In this document: positions 49,501 to 62,759 of the stretch, in pieces
Layout: each line of letters begins with the position of its first letter
Numbering within the stretch: position 1 is the stretch's first letter
From: Undaria pinnatifida
Lineage: Eukaryota; Sar; Phaeophyceae; Laminariales; Alariaceae
NCBI GenBank assembly: GCA_012845835.1
Contig: JABAKD010000006.1
Coordinates: forward strand, 6,812,318-6,876,317
DNA length: 64,000 bases
Direction: 5' to 3'
The notes under the pieces: generated by a model
Seen by the model: only the letters and a program-made list of their open reading frames with translations
What the model was told of the DNA's origin: nothing
Databases searched by the model: none
Translations under genes and position numbers: made by a program

Positions 49501-52500
49501 CGTGATGCATGTAAATGTTGCGGATAAAATGGAGAGGACACACGGCGGTGTGTACGGAAATATGTGGAGGTTATTTGCGCAACATTACCATAGGCACTAT
49601 AGCGGGAAACCGGCACGATAGAGAACCAATTCCGATATTGTAGTATTGATAGTGTAACCCATACTGCGATTACGGCTGGAATTTCCCACATGTGCCGAGC
49701 AATTTCACAGGCAATATGGCGGGCACCCGGCGCTATACAGGGGGCGCTTGTAGTATATATAGTGGTGTAAGTAACGGGCACTAGCTTTGTCTCTAGGAGA
49801 CATAGGCCCTGGCATGGCACCGGTAGTGCTTGATGTAAATGGCTGGACAGGTCAGTTTAATGTGAAGGAACACACACTGACCAGCTGGCCAGCTTGGACT
49901 GACCACCTCCTGGCATGAATAGCGTAGAAGTGTATGTTTGCCGTACCAGTACAATTGTTGGAGACCTTTGAAATTGAAATGCGATATTGTTTTCCGCCCC
50001 CAATGTATTTTAGAATATTCAGCTGAAATAATGTTTGGTTGATTTGTTGTGAGATCGCGCATGGCAGGTTGTAGTTATGATTGATTGGTTGCTCTGATGT
50101 TGGATACTCTTATACTTGCGGAAAGCGTGAGAGCGTGAGTTAGCAACAACACTCGATGAAAAATCGACGAGCAGTGGGATTGCTGACCCCTATGCGCGAT
50201 ACAAATTGAAGGCAAAAACCGGGGGGGAGAAGGGACGACACTTGTGACCACGGCTTGTCCAGAAGCTGGAAAGTAGATGTGTGTGAGAAATAAATAAATA
50301 AATAAGTGGCCACAGCAGTATAGAGCCGGTCGCCCCGGCAGCCTCGAATACTGCTACTGCTGTGGCGTTGGTCCTTGAGTTCGATTCCCACCGTGGTGAG
50401 ATTTCACTTTATTTGCAAGAATGCAAATTTGCAAGAATGCAAAAACCAAAAAATGGATCAACTGCTGGGAGCACCTAGCAGCGTGGGTACGCACAATTCG
50501 ACGCGAGCCGACGAGGGAGAAAAATGCGGAGTTCTTCCCGCGATACAACATGAAGGCACGTAGCGTGGTGGGAGGAGAGAGGAGGGGCCCGCTATGCGAC
50601 CCCGGATCTGAGTTACTACTGGGAGGGACAAACGAAAGTGATGGAGATTTAAGCTTTTTTTACCCGGATCTCAAGGGGGATCTTTGAAAAAAAAAAGTGC
50701 GAGGATATTAGTCTATGTGGGATGGAAAAAAAAAAAGGAATACGGCTCGAAGTTTAGACTGAACTGGATCGTATGGATATGCCCTTTGAAGCAGAAGAAC
50801 TCTTCAGCAAATACGTTGACATATTTTCCTCGTTTCGCCCTCGTATATGAGTTCACAGCCGACATATTGAAATATGTGTGTGTGAAAAACCCACCCCTCT
50901 TTGGTATACTAGCCTTGTGTACTCCAGAGGGGAAACAATCGAAAGCACGTCGCAGGACGATACTAGCGTTGGGCACACGCAGCAGACATATTTTCCTCGT
51001 TTCGCCCTCGTATACGAGTTCACGGCCGACATGTTGAAATAATGTGAAAAATCCACCCCTCTTTGGAATACTGGCCTTATGTAAGAGTACTGCAAAGGGA
51101 AAACAATCGAAAGCACGTCGCAGGACGATTCTAGCGTTGGGCACACGCAGCAGCCCCCGGCCTGTTCGGGCGAGGCATGTGCCCCAATTGCAGAACACCC
51201 CTTACTATCTGGTGGAGCGAAAATAAGATTCGACTGAATGAAGTGCTGAAAGCGCCTGTTGTCGTAGCAGCGTTGATAAACGTAATTCGATGCGATTCGA
51301 CGAGGAAAGAAATATCTGGAGTCTTCTCGCGATCGAAAACGAAGGCGCGTACCGTAGTGGGGGGGGGGAGAAGAGCCTGCTTGGTGATGGCTGATCTGAG
51401 TTTTCGTTGTATGGAGGTAGGAGGAAGAGAAGTGCAAAGCTGATGGAAGGAACGAGCAAAAAAAGAAAACGAAAGGTAGATCCGCTCTATGATATCACAT
51501 GCTAAGGCCCACTAGAGCCAAATGACATGCCAGGAACTGTACAGCGTAGCAGGCGGCACGGTGATTTTTTTTTTTTTTCATCCTCCGGCGGATGGGGAAA
51601 AATAAAGCTTTTAGCTCACCACACTTCCACGTATTTTCATACGCGTCGTGTGTCGATTTAACTCAGTTGCTTTCGCAGCCCAACGCTGCTAGCTGGCGCA
51701 CCCTTCGGGTCCCAACGGTGATGCTTGGACCGCGGTGGTACAGGAGTTATCCGGCTGTAATCCTGGAACGGCGTTTTCACGTATACCCGTCTGCACGTGT
51801 CGACGCTTGCCATGGTTGGCTGGCTCTATGGTACCTGCTGTGTAGGCGTTACGTGTCTTGTGTCTTGAGTCGGAGGTTTGTCGCGCCGCCGGAGTATCGA
51901 TTGCTATTAGGTATCATCCCTAGAGCGTACCGCCTACCTGGTATGATGCCAGGTATTCGACGAAACCCGTTTGGTTGATGGAATACGGGTGTTTTCGCGA
52001 TGTTTCATTGGCCCACACGCGCACGCATACCCCCGTTGATTGGTCCGATAATAACGTTTCGCGGTGTTTCATTCGTCAACACATGCACACACCAAAAGCG
52101 ACGAGCGCGATCTGCCTCACGCTCGCCTCACAGCTTCCTGCGTTGCGGGTCGAACACGTCTCCTTCACAGGCGGCTGGGGTTGTTTGCTCCAAGTGGCCG
52201 ATGCTGTAGCCCTAGTCACCTTTTTCGTCATTTTTTTTCTCGTCTGATTCTCCGCAAGGTTCAATCAATGTGAGAACAGGAATAATCGCCCTTTTGGGAC
52301 TTTTCAGAGCCCCCCGCCCCAAAAATACGAAAACCAAAATGTGGCGATTGACTGAGTCTACGGTAGCCCCCCCCCAAAAAAAACACCAGCGATTTTATTT
52401 CACGAACGTTTCATGGCTGCTCGACGTAGAGGAAGGGCGCTGCTAAAAAATAGTCTCCACATGTTTCATTGGGTTGCAAAGGGCTATTGATCGATGACGT

Positions 52501-55500
52501 CGGGCATCGTATTTCAGGAGATACGGCCGGGAGCTGGTTTCAAAGCCGGCCATTTCGTTGAAGAAACGTTAGGGGGGCTACGGCGGTAGAACGACTCGAT
52601 TACAGCTCCGTCGGTTACACGACGGAACCCAGGCCGCTGGGCGCACGGGCGGCGGTAGTGGTGGCTGAGTCGCCACTGTTGGCGTGATTAAGACGGAGGC
52701 CTCTTTCACAGGGGAGGTCTCGAGCCTTCCGCAGTACGCGATGGCGCATTTGCGGCGCCTTGACCGCGCTCTAGCCTGAAGTCATACCGGATAAAAGCAC
52801 CAAAAATAGTTTGCTTTGCGGAGGGTTTAAGGCTTTTTGTGTGTGTTTGCGTTTTCTTCGCGAATCGCGAGAGGGCGTCGACCCAACCTTGAGCCGTATC
52901 CCAAGCTTTTACGTAGACCGTAAGGCTCCGACCTGCGCGCGCAGTTTCGCCGCGCGTTGTGGAGACAATCTGATAAAAATGTGCGGACCACATGAAAAAA
53001 ATCGAAATGTATTTGGTAAATTGTCTGGTGCCTGGCATCTCTTGTGGGTTTTAGAACACCGCGAAGGCTATGTATGCACTGGCGCATTTTGTGTCCTCAC
53101 CACCGCGCGCTGAAAATACGTGGAAGTGTGGTGGGCTAAAGCTTTACTTTTCCCCATCCGCCGGAGGATATACAAGAGAAGAAAAAAAAAAAAAAAGCTG
53201 CACGCAACGACAGCAGTCGTGGTCTCTTGTATAGTGCGGTGCCTTGGCGGCCGACCATACCCGCACTAAAGCGGAACCGTCGCAGTGTCCCGGGATTGGA
53301 TAACCGCACTAAAGTGGCACCCCGCACCGCTCCGGGATGGTCAGTAAAGCAGTATTAGTACTCAGGACGGGCAAGACCGTGGCAAGCAATTATCACAGCA
53401 TCAGACTGTGATCCACCGCTGTCTATAGGGTACTGCACTATCGCGGGACTAGGGCCGTATGCGAAAACAGCTTGCTCGACGATAACCGCACTAGAGCAGG
53501 ACCCCCGCACCATCCGCAAGTACACTAGTACTTTGTAGGGGCAAGCAGGGCCGTGACAGGCGATTCTCGCAGCAGTAAACTGGGACATCGCACTAAAGCG
53601 GGACCCCCGCCCTCTCCCTGGATGGTGTAGTAGAGTACCTGGCACTATATAGGACTATTAAGGTCGCGACAATCGTTTCTCACTGCACTAAACTGGGACA
53701 TCGCCCTCCAGGGTACCGCACTATCGAGGGACTATGGCTGTATGCGAATTTCAACTCGCTTGTGGTAGAATGTGAAGACACGTGGTGGTACTGTTATACT
53801 CGTCGTGTTTCGGTCGCTTTGTCTGGATCCCAAATAGGTGAAAGCCAGATAGTGGCCGTCACATGTAGATTTTTGTGTAATTTTGAAATTCAGTTTGATG
53901 ATGGGCCTTGTCTCGTGTTTCTTCTCGAGTTGTATGGTGGGAGGGGAGGAGTAAGAACCCTCCCCGTACCTCCTACCGCCCACCCCCGGGGGTTGTTTCT
54001 TGGACGTGTCTGCGTTTTTGCCAGTAGCGCGATGTCCTGCACGACACATCAGAACGATTTACATAGGACCTAAATGAGCTGGATCGTCATCTGTGCGGTG
54101 TGTGTAAAATAGAGGCGGTTATCATCGCGCAGCAGTTGCAGCAGCGTCGCTGCTGAGGGTCGCGGACGGGTAGCGGAAATTCCCGAACCATTTACAAGTA
54201 TGGGTTGTGATATGTCTGTTGCTGTGTACATATAGCCCATGGGCTCGAATTGCGCTTCGTTATGCACAGCGTGATGCGCTTGTGGTGCTGCCACGCTCAC
54301 TCTTGTTTATGTTAATGGTCGGTTGATTAGTTGATAGTCTAATACCGCACTTACAGCAGTATCGTTTGGACGAAGTGTTTGGTAGATGTACCCGGGCCTC
54401 AAGATGGCCCGTGGTCGAACCGTCCCAGGACAGCGCATCCGCTGCTCGTAGGCTACTTTTTTTTCAAGACACGTGCACCAGCATGGAACACTTGAACATC
54501 ATGATTTAGTCCGTTTGATGTACCTACTACGTGGTCTAATGTTCATTGCCCAAGTTCAACACGTGCAACAACAACGACAACAGATGTCATCATCAGTTTT
54601 GATACGCGCTAATCCAAGTAAGACGTACAAGTGCAACGAAGAACGTATCAACACCATCGTACTCCGTTTGGTACATAATTAATACTAAGTACTAAATAGT
54701 CCAAGCAAGACGCGTACAACAACTATGATATCGTATATATACTACCTGGTATTTTTTTACATTATACTACCTGATATTGTATGAATTAACAGTAACATAT
54801 TGATTCCAGGTATTGACACCAATGCTTTTTGATATCAGTACAAGCAGTACAATTTTTTACAGCAGCGCATGAATAAGCTACAGTCTAAATTGCTGCTGTA
54901 TGGATAATTGGCAATTTACCACAAGCAGTTATTTTATTCGAGTGTATCATACCACCAATATTTGTGTACCTGGTGTGTGGTACCAGGTATTTGTCTAGTC
55001 TACGTGATCTACTCATACTGTACGATAGTATAATGTACACTCGTAACACGTATACCTCCGTTTCGCTTTTCTTGTGTGTCTTAACAGCAGCAGAGTGTGA
55101 GCGTGCTTTTCTGCGTTTTTTTTTTTTTTCATCCTCTGGGGGATGGGGAATTGGCGCTTAACTCCTTAAGAGCCCCAAAACCCCTCCCTATACAAAGTTC
55201 AAGTAAATTTGTCCCCAAAAAGGGTTTCCAGTAGTGAAGGCGTTTAGCTCGCCACACATGAACGTATTTTGATACACGTTGTGTGTCAAGACAAGTGTAT
55301 TCGCAATCCAGCTGGTTTTCTGGCGTGTCCTTCAGTTCCCGTGGCAGCGACAGCGCGAGCTGTCCCTACCGGCGATCCCCGTTACTAATCCAGCAGCGCA
55401 AGCTGTCGTTGTATCCGGATGCGTGAGTATGTCGACCCGACCTGAGCCCTCGGGATCAGGTGCGGTGGAGATAGTGGAGATAGCCACACGGAACTTCATC

Positions 55501-58500
55501 CTTTCGGGTAGTGTTGGACTTGCGCAAGCTCGCCCACTAACAAAACACCCGGCCGCGACGAAACAGCCTTCCGCCGGACTTGGTCCAGTTACGGTCCACC
55601 CTACCCATTCGGGCGTTGGTCCTCTAGGCATTATATTGAAGTAGGAGGCGGGGGAGAGGGGGGGGGCAGGGCACCAGTCGCCTCCCCCTCTCAACTCCTT
55701 TAGTAGTGGGTGTATATATCGTAAGGTGGTTAGAGTGGCAACCGCTTGATATACAGCGGTTGAAATCGGTTTTCACGACAGCAGTAACTACGGATACAGC
55801 ATGCAGCAGGCTAGACGATTAGGGGGGCTGTCTCTCGATGCTGTAGTGCAGGCAAATTTTCTTCGCACCCATATTGGTCTGGCTTGTTTTGTTGTGTTTT
55901 TGCTTGTACCCGGTACGCTCTCACTTCGCTTGCTTTGCCTTGATGAATTGCGACTGTTTGGTTTACTCTGTCTCACAGCAGTCTGTGACCACATAATTTG
56001 TATCTTTGTAGGAGGAAGAATCAGCACCGGCTCTTGGTGTACTGATGTCGTTGGGTAGAAAGAACGGCTTAATTAATGTAAAGACAACACACACTATTAT
56101 ACCGCCTTATACAGGCTCCAATTTTGCTGTACCGTTTTGGAGATAAATTACTTGATGTTAGGGTGGGATAATCATGGCCGTAAGAAAAGGGTTATGAGCG
56201 AATTTTTCCCACTGCGTTTCATTATTCCATGGGTCGCATTATTTGCGTGGCGAAGATCGAGCAATAGGCGGCAAACGCACGTGCACGCATATCCCCTCAC
56301 CCCTTCGTCCACCCCCACCCGCCCCCACAATGGTTGCTTTTGGGTCCAGCCTCAGGGCCAGTTCGTCACGTCAATGGTTGTATAGGGTTATTTATTAGAA
56401 GTTTACATATGGTTATTTGCTGGTTATTTGCCGCCGTGTCGTTTGTTGTGGTCGCAGGCAGCCTTGTTGGCTTGTTGGGCTGTGGCTTTCATCACGCTCT
56501 CTTGTTCTCTCGCATGCCGTATGTCGTATGTCTGTTTAGGTTACAAACGCCAGTCGTCTTAAGCTCCCTAATGTAGATGTCTCTGTTTCGTTTCTTGTTG
56601 GCCTCGCTTTTTTATGTCTCTTGTTTCTTCGCCGCTCTCAAACTGCTGTGTCATCATTTTATCCTTGCCCCTTGTTGTTTCTCCTCTATTCCTCTACCAG
56701 TTATGTGTCTCCATCCCTGTCTCTAACTCGTGTGCTCGTTATTCACCCCGAATCTCTTGTGCCCCCCCCCCCCCCCCTGCCCTCCCTCCCTGCCTCTGTC
56801 TCTTCGTCTACTTCTATCGCTCCCCCCGCCCCCCTCCCTCCACCCATCCCCCTCTTGCCCTCCCCCTCTATGCAAACCCCGTATTATATTATTCTCTATA
56901 CGGTGTTAAGGTGGATGCATGCGAGGCAAGGTTGAGTGCGAGGAGGCGGATGTGGCGGGATCGTTCGAGGGCATGGAGATGGTGGCACACCACAGGCTGA
57001 CGCTCAGTGCGACAGCGAGGGTAGGGGGCAAGGTAAGACGGCGGTGGACGTGGGGGAGGGGCAGGACCACAGCATATTTTTGTCAAGATGTTACACGTGC
57101 AGTCTAGAGAGGCCATCTGGTATGGGACAAAGATGTGTGTTGACGGTCTAGTTTTGTCCCGTCAAGACCTTGTTAGACGTAATATACTGACTTTATTCAT
57201 GCATGAAGCGGTCCTTGACGGCTGCCCGTCATACGTCAATAATGCCGTCATCCGACATCTTTGGTATGGGGGGGGAGGGGGGACAGAAGCACGGCTTAAG
57301 TTATTACCATGTTACGTTTGGGGAGGCGGTGTTTGGGGAGGGGGGTTGTACTTCGCTTGTGCATGGCCGTAGTCGTATGACCATAGACCCGCGCATCCCT
57401 ACTCTGCCGGGACGGAGCACGTCGGGTTTTCACCAACCAGGCAGACACTGCTTACACCAAGCTTGAATGTTTGGGGAAGGGGGAAGAAATTATCATGCAT
57501 GGCCTTAGCCTCAACCCCTTCAGAGCCCCAAAAATATCTCCCTTTATTTATTTCAAGTAACTTGTCCCGAACAAACGGGTTTCCAGTTGCAAAGGCGTCA
57601 AGACCATAGACGCCTCGCATCCCAGGACGGAGTGTGGTGAGATAGGGTTTTCACTGGAAAATAGTATAGACTAGCGTCGTAGTATGGACAGTCGAGTCAT
57701 TATTAAGAATTGTCAAGTGTGGAGAAATAAGGTTTCCAGGGAAGAATTTGATTTTGGTTCGGGTGCTTACGAATTCTTCATGAGCAAGAAGTCCGTTTAA
57801 CGTTAAGACTTTTTTTAACCGTTTTTTGTTCTGTTGCTATTAATAGGCGGATTTTAACTTGAGAAAAAAATAGCAGGTTTTTTTAACCGAATTGCAGAGT
57901 GAAAAGGCGAAGTTTTGACCTGAGAGAGGACCAAATGAGAAGCAGGACGCTCAACTTCAATTGATTAGGCGAGAAAAAAATGGTAGCATCTGTGGGAAAA
58001 TGGGTTAAGATAGAAGAGAAGAAAAGACAGGTCTTCCGTTTAGATCGAATGTGCCGAGGCTAGGCGGTAAATGTCACACGAAGCTGGCGAAGAATTGGGT
58101 CTTCCCTGGCAGCGGTAGGTAGCCTAGAGAAGCGTTGGCCAGCAGTTATCTGAGGAGAACCGGCTTCTCTTCCTGCGGTTACTGCAGTTGTTGCGGTAGG
58201 GTTTGAGCTTGTCAGAATTTGGAAGAGTTGTTATAAAAATAAAAAATACCCTCCGGCTATGAGATCGAAGATTTTGTCGAAATTGATCCATGCAAGCTGT
58301 GTGTGACACTCCGATCGCGTTACGTAGCATTTTGGAGCAATAACGAGCAAGAAAAACGAGCTCCAATTGATCAGTCTCGTAGTATTCCGTCCTCAACCGC
58401 CTTTGCTGTATGAGACATTATTAAACGGTAGACCTTACCATTTACCATTTGTTAGTCGAGAAAATTTTGCGAGGTAGGTACACTACTGTGTACAAGACGA

Positions 58501-61500
58501 AGGGGCTTAACCCCATTGAAGCCCTAAAACCCCTCCGTGTACTAATTCCAAGTAATTTGTACCGAAAACGGGTTTCCAGTTGTGCAGGCGTTAACCTTTT
58601 TCGAGCCCCCAAATCCCCCCTGTGTACTGACTTGAAGTAAATTTGTCCCCCAAAAAGGGTTTCCAGTGGTGGAAGGCGTTAACCCTACCTTTGGTCGACT
58701 GGGTTTTATTGAGTCAGGGTTATAGAAATGAAAAATTATACCTCGGACAGATCACCGATCCCTACTTGATGATATACTGTAGAATTAACGCCTCGACAAC
58801 TGTAAACCCTTTTTGGGGGACAAATTTACTTGACGTTAATACAGGGGGGATTTTGGGGCTCTACAGGGGTTACAACGCCTGCAACCCGTTTTAGGGACAG
58901 ATTACTTGGAATTAGTATACGGAGGGGTTTTAAGGCTTCACCTTTATATTTCATGAAATATCTGTTTGGTCTAGCTCATGCTTCCCTATGGGAGCCGTAC
59001 GATCAGCATCTATAACACGTGTCTCCTGGGCTTGATATGTCCAAAGTATCTGTCCTACTAGTATGTCCCCTAATAAACATGCCTTCCAAAACGTAATAAG
59101 GTCCATTCCTGCTCCACAAAGCTCAGATTTACTTCGTTCAGTATTTTACGCTCAGGATCTGTCCGAGGCCCAGATTTCCTACGTTCATTGCAATCTTACA
59201 CGCTCAGGATCCGTCCGAGGTGTCGAAAAGTATCTCAACTTGTAGGACAGGTGGTAAGGTAACGTCTTTCTATAAGAAATGACCCTCGATGACGGCGAGA
59301 CACAGCATCGGCATCCATTAGCGGTCTACAAGGAGCGCACTTACTCCTTTCCCTCACATTGGCGTCGTCGGCAGTTCTGACGCCAGGATAGTGCCGCTGC
59401 TCGGGCACAGGGGGGCCTATGAAATCGCAGACATGAGCATGCTCTGCACGCGGCCAACCTAGCTTTGCGAACAACATGCTCCAGTCTGCGATTTCATGGT
59501 CTTCCTGTGCGCGATTGGCACTATCCGCTGGACTCACCGCGTCGCCCGGCACCACTGCCGAAGCCTCGGTCGTGGCGGCTGCCGAACTGGGGGCCGGGCC
59601 CTTCCCCTCCGGCGAGGGGACGAGCACGGATCCCGCTCCGTTCTCTCGCCTTCCGACTTGGGCGGAGATATCAAAGGGGACGCGGGTGATGTGGCTGTAG
59701 CAACGTCCTGGTAAACGTGTAACTCGGAAGGGGGGGGGGGGGCAGCGGGTGTTGTTTCGGCTGTTCCATCGGCGGGGTGTGGCGATAGCACGAGCTAAAG
59801 GCGCCTTTACCGGCGAGTGACGATGGCCTTGAACCGTGGCAGTCCTATCCCCACGGTTCTGACTGCTGTGGCGGGGTTTGCTAGATATATCCGGAAGGAT
59901 GCGAGAGGGGGGGGGGGGGTCGAGTCAACATTTTCTGATGCGAGAGACAGCGCGGATGTGAGAGGCTCGACTGCTAGATTCGGTGTCCGGCCTACTGCCG
60001 ATCGTCCCCTCCTTGAGCATGTGGGCCGCAGTAGTGCTACTTTCCACGACGGTGAGGCGGGGATCGGCCCGCACTCGACAACGCCGAATCAGGTATCCAG
60101 TGAGAGATATGCAGGGGACGGAATGTCACTGCGTGACTCGACATGCCTATGGGAGACGCAAGACGACGGGTCTCGGAATCAGGGATGCTACCCTGCTTGG
60201 TCACGCTACGCTCTCCCATAGCCTGACTCTCGACCCCCTGGAGGTCCACCGTACCTACCGAGTCCCCGCGGGTACTACCACGGCGAGGCACCGAGCTACG
60301 CATCAGAGCGCGACCGTGCGTGGTGCGCGCGTTTGAGCCGGCGTGAGAGAGAGCTGAGGTGTCTGGCCCACGACTACCCACCCATCCCCCCGTCCCACTC
60401 CCCGAAACGAGCTCACTGATGTTACTGTTGATAAGGCTTGGTTTTTGTCTTCTCTTTTCTCAGAATGGCGTCGTCGGCAGGCCGTGATATTTTTCAAGAG
60501 TGGGGTCGTATGTTGAATTCTTCATACTATTGATATATCTTTTCCAACCTAAGAGTGTGGAAATGGCGAACACCCTCGTCGTTATCGTCGTCGTCGATGT
60601 GTTTTTGGGTTTTGGCGTGGTTGTGGGTTGTTGGTGCTGGCGTTGGCGTTGGCGGCGTCGTGGTGGTTGTGGTTGTTGCTGGTGAAACTCGTTTTGTAAA
60701 CGGCGTGGAAAGACACGTCAGCTGTGAGGCTTCGTCGAGACTCGTCGTTGCGAGCTGCTTGCGATACGTTGGTCGCGCGAGCCACGGTAGTTCTGTTGTT
60801 AGCATTCTACTTTGTGGTATCCGATACTAGTGTTAGTACTGTAGTTGTACGTAATACCTCTCTGTGGTCCCTACCCGAAGGCCAGGAAACGGGGAGTTTC
60901 CACTATGGGAAGTTGGCTGGGCTGACGGGGTGGCATACATGACTGGATGTCCCATATAGGGCTTCCCGTATAATGTCCTACAGGAAAAAAATATCTCCAT
61001 GGGAGCATAATATCCCGTGGGATATTTCCCGTACGACCAATGTGTCCAGTAGGATATCTCATGGGTTTTTTTCCTCATGAGACGTCCTATAGGAAATCTT
61101 TCAATCACATGAGATATGGGACGTGAGATACGGGACATGCCATGGGACCAGTTGGGACTTCCCACAGGAAAACCTAGTTCCCGCGGGGCATCCCACGCGA
61201 CCGATGTGTCCCGTAAATGGAAATATCCGACATGGTATGTCCTACGGGACGGTCTTGTAAGGAACACCTGTCAGGTGGTGGTGTAAATCATACGGCTGAC
61301 GGGGCAGCCCCCGCCCCCCCCCCGCCGTTTCATCCATAACGCCTCAGACTACGGTGTTGGCTCTCACAGGTGGTTTGGCTGACCGTTGGAGGTGGCCGAA
61401 ACTGCGTGGCCTGAGTGTAGGATGGCATGTTGGGGGGGGGGGGGGGGGGGCAGAAGGTGGAGGTAAGGCTACAGGTGAACATGTGACTTGTGGGTTTGGT

Positions 61501-62728
61501 AGGTGTTGAGTTTGTCTGTATGCCTTCGTAGCCACTGCATGCCGTACGCCAGCCGAACGAAGACGGCTACAAAAATGGTCGATCCGCGAATTACACGGCT
61601 TGCCCAGCTTGCGCTTTTTTTTCTAAACTGTTTTTTTTTTGCCAAGTTGAAAGTTTTTGCGAGCTGGGTGAATGACACGGTGATGCGTTTCGATTTTGAT
61701 GGCACGTGTTTCTTATTCTTGGTCTATTTCAGGCAGCTGTTGTCGTTCTTGCGGCGGCGAGAGCTTTAGTAGTGGGTCCGACCAAAGGCGTTTTGAAACC
61801 CTTCCATGTGCATGTCACGTTCCCATCCCTCCCTCGCTCACTCCATCCCTGCTTCCTGTCCTGGCCTGCCCGCCTTTTCCTCTTCCCCCGACCCTCCCTT
61901 TCTCCCTTGTCGTCCCCCCCTGTTGCTCGCCCTTGCGTTTTCCCCTCCCTGCGTCCCTCCCTTTCCCTTTCCGTTTCGTCCCTCCATCCCTACCCCCCCC
62001 CCCCCTCTGCCTTGCCTCCATTACAATGTTGCCCAAAACCTTCTCTTGGGCCTGTTTTCTTTCGATTCTGCTCGTCTGCAGACAACGTACCACCGCCTTT
62101 CGGTTCACGATGGCGCGATCCTCACGGGGGAGCTCCAGTACAAGCCGTCCTCCCGAAAGCCCCGATCTGGGTCTACGGGAAAAGTTCCCGCTTCGACAAC
62201 GCTGGTAAGCCGGCGTGAAGACACCTCCCCCCCCCCCGCCTCCGCCTCCACCCCCTCGCGCTCGCCGTCCCCCTCCCCCCCCCACCAAACTATTGCCGAT
62301 GTTCGACAGCGGGCTGCCGTAAGCAGTCGCGACATGGTTGGGGCATCAGGTAGTCGCGAAATTGTGGGGGCGCAGGAGCAGCCGCAGCAGCTGCTACTGC
62401 AGCAGCAAGAACGACCGCAGCAGCAGCGCCAACTTCAGCTTCAGCAGCAGCAGCGCCAGCAACGATCCTTCCCGCAGCAGCAACTTGAACAGGTTCAGCA
62501 GGAACGTCAACCATTGTCGCCCCCGCAGCAGCAGCGCCAACAGCTGCAGCTGCAGCGCCGACAGCAGCAGCAGCAGCAGCAGCAGCAACAGCAACGCCAA
62601 CCACCACAGCAGTGGCAGCAGCACCATCAGCAACGGCAGCAGCGACTGCAGCAGCAGCAGCAGCAGCAGCAGCAGCGCGAAGAAGAGCACCCCCACCACC
62701 AGCAACAGCAGCGTCAGCAGCAGCAGCG

Positions 62729-62759
<31 letters not shown>

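Larger units (their letters stand above)
31582..56910 (+). other. Proposed intron 1 (25.3 kb)
   Basis: Opens with GTGAGC and closes with a C/T-rich tract (56755-56880) and TGTTAAG. It is packed with SINE, MITE and simple repeats described separately and holds no gene I can name. Its length is unusual but explained by insertions. No alternative bactofilin middle exon with matching phase was seen on the plus strand inside it. Confidence 0.55.
57033..62081 (+). other. Proposed intron 2 (5.0 kb)
   Basis: Opens GTAAGA and closes with a long C/T-rich tract (61815-62010) and CGTCTGCAG. It contains MITE-D core fragments (57506-57612, 58490-58960), repeat F blocks (58245-58345, 60712-60785), the palindrome cluster at 60.93-61.26 kb and the coding-like fragment at 59.2-60.4 kb. 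Confidence 0.6.

Noticed and set aside
49149-49820. 223-codon minus-strand frame
   Set aside because: It crosses repeat H, MITE-C and repeat F pieces, which are non-coding elsewhere in the window.
55715-55780. tRNA-like hairpin (GTGGTTAGAGTGGCAACCGC with a following AGCGG arm)
   Set aside because: The loop is eight bases, no T-arm with a TTCRA word follows, and no acceptor stem pairs.
61696-62081. Long frames starting in the C/T-rich tract and running into exon 3
   Set aside because: The first part is Pro/Ser-rich from pyrimidine DNA; the bactofilin similarity begins exactly at the acceptor at 62082.
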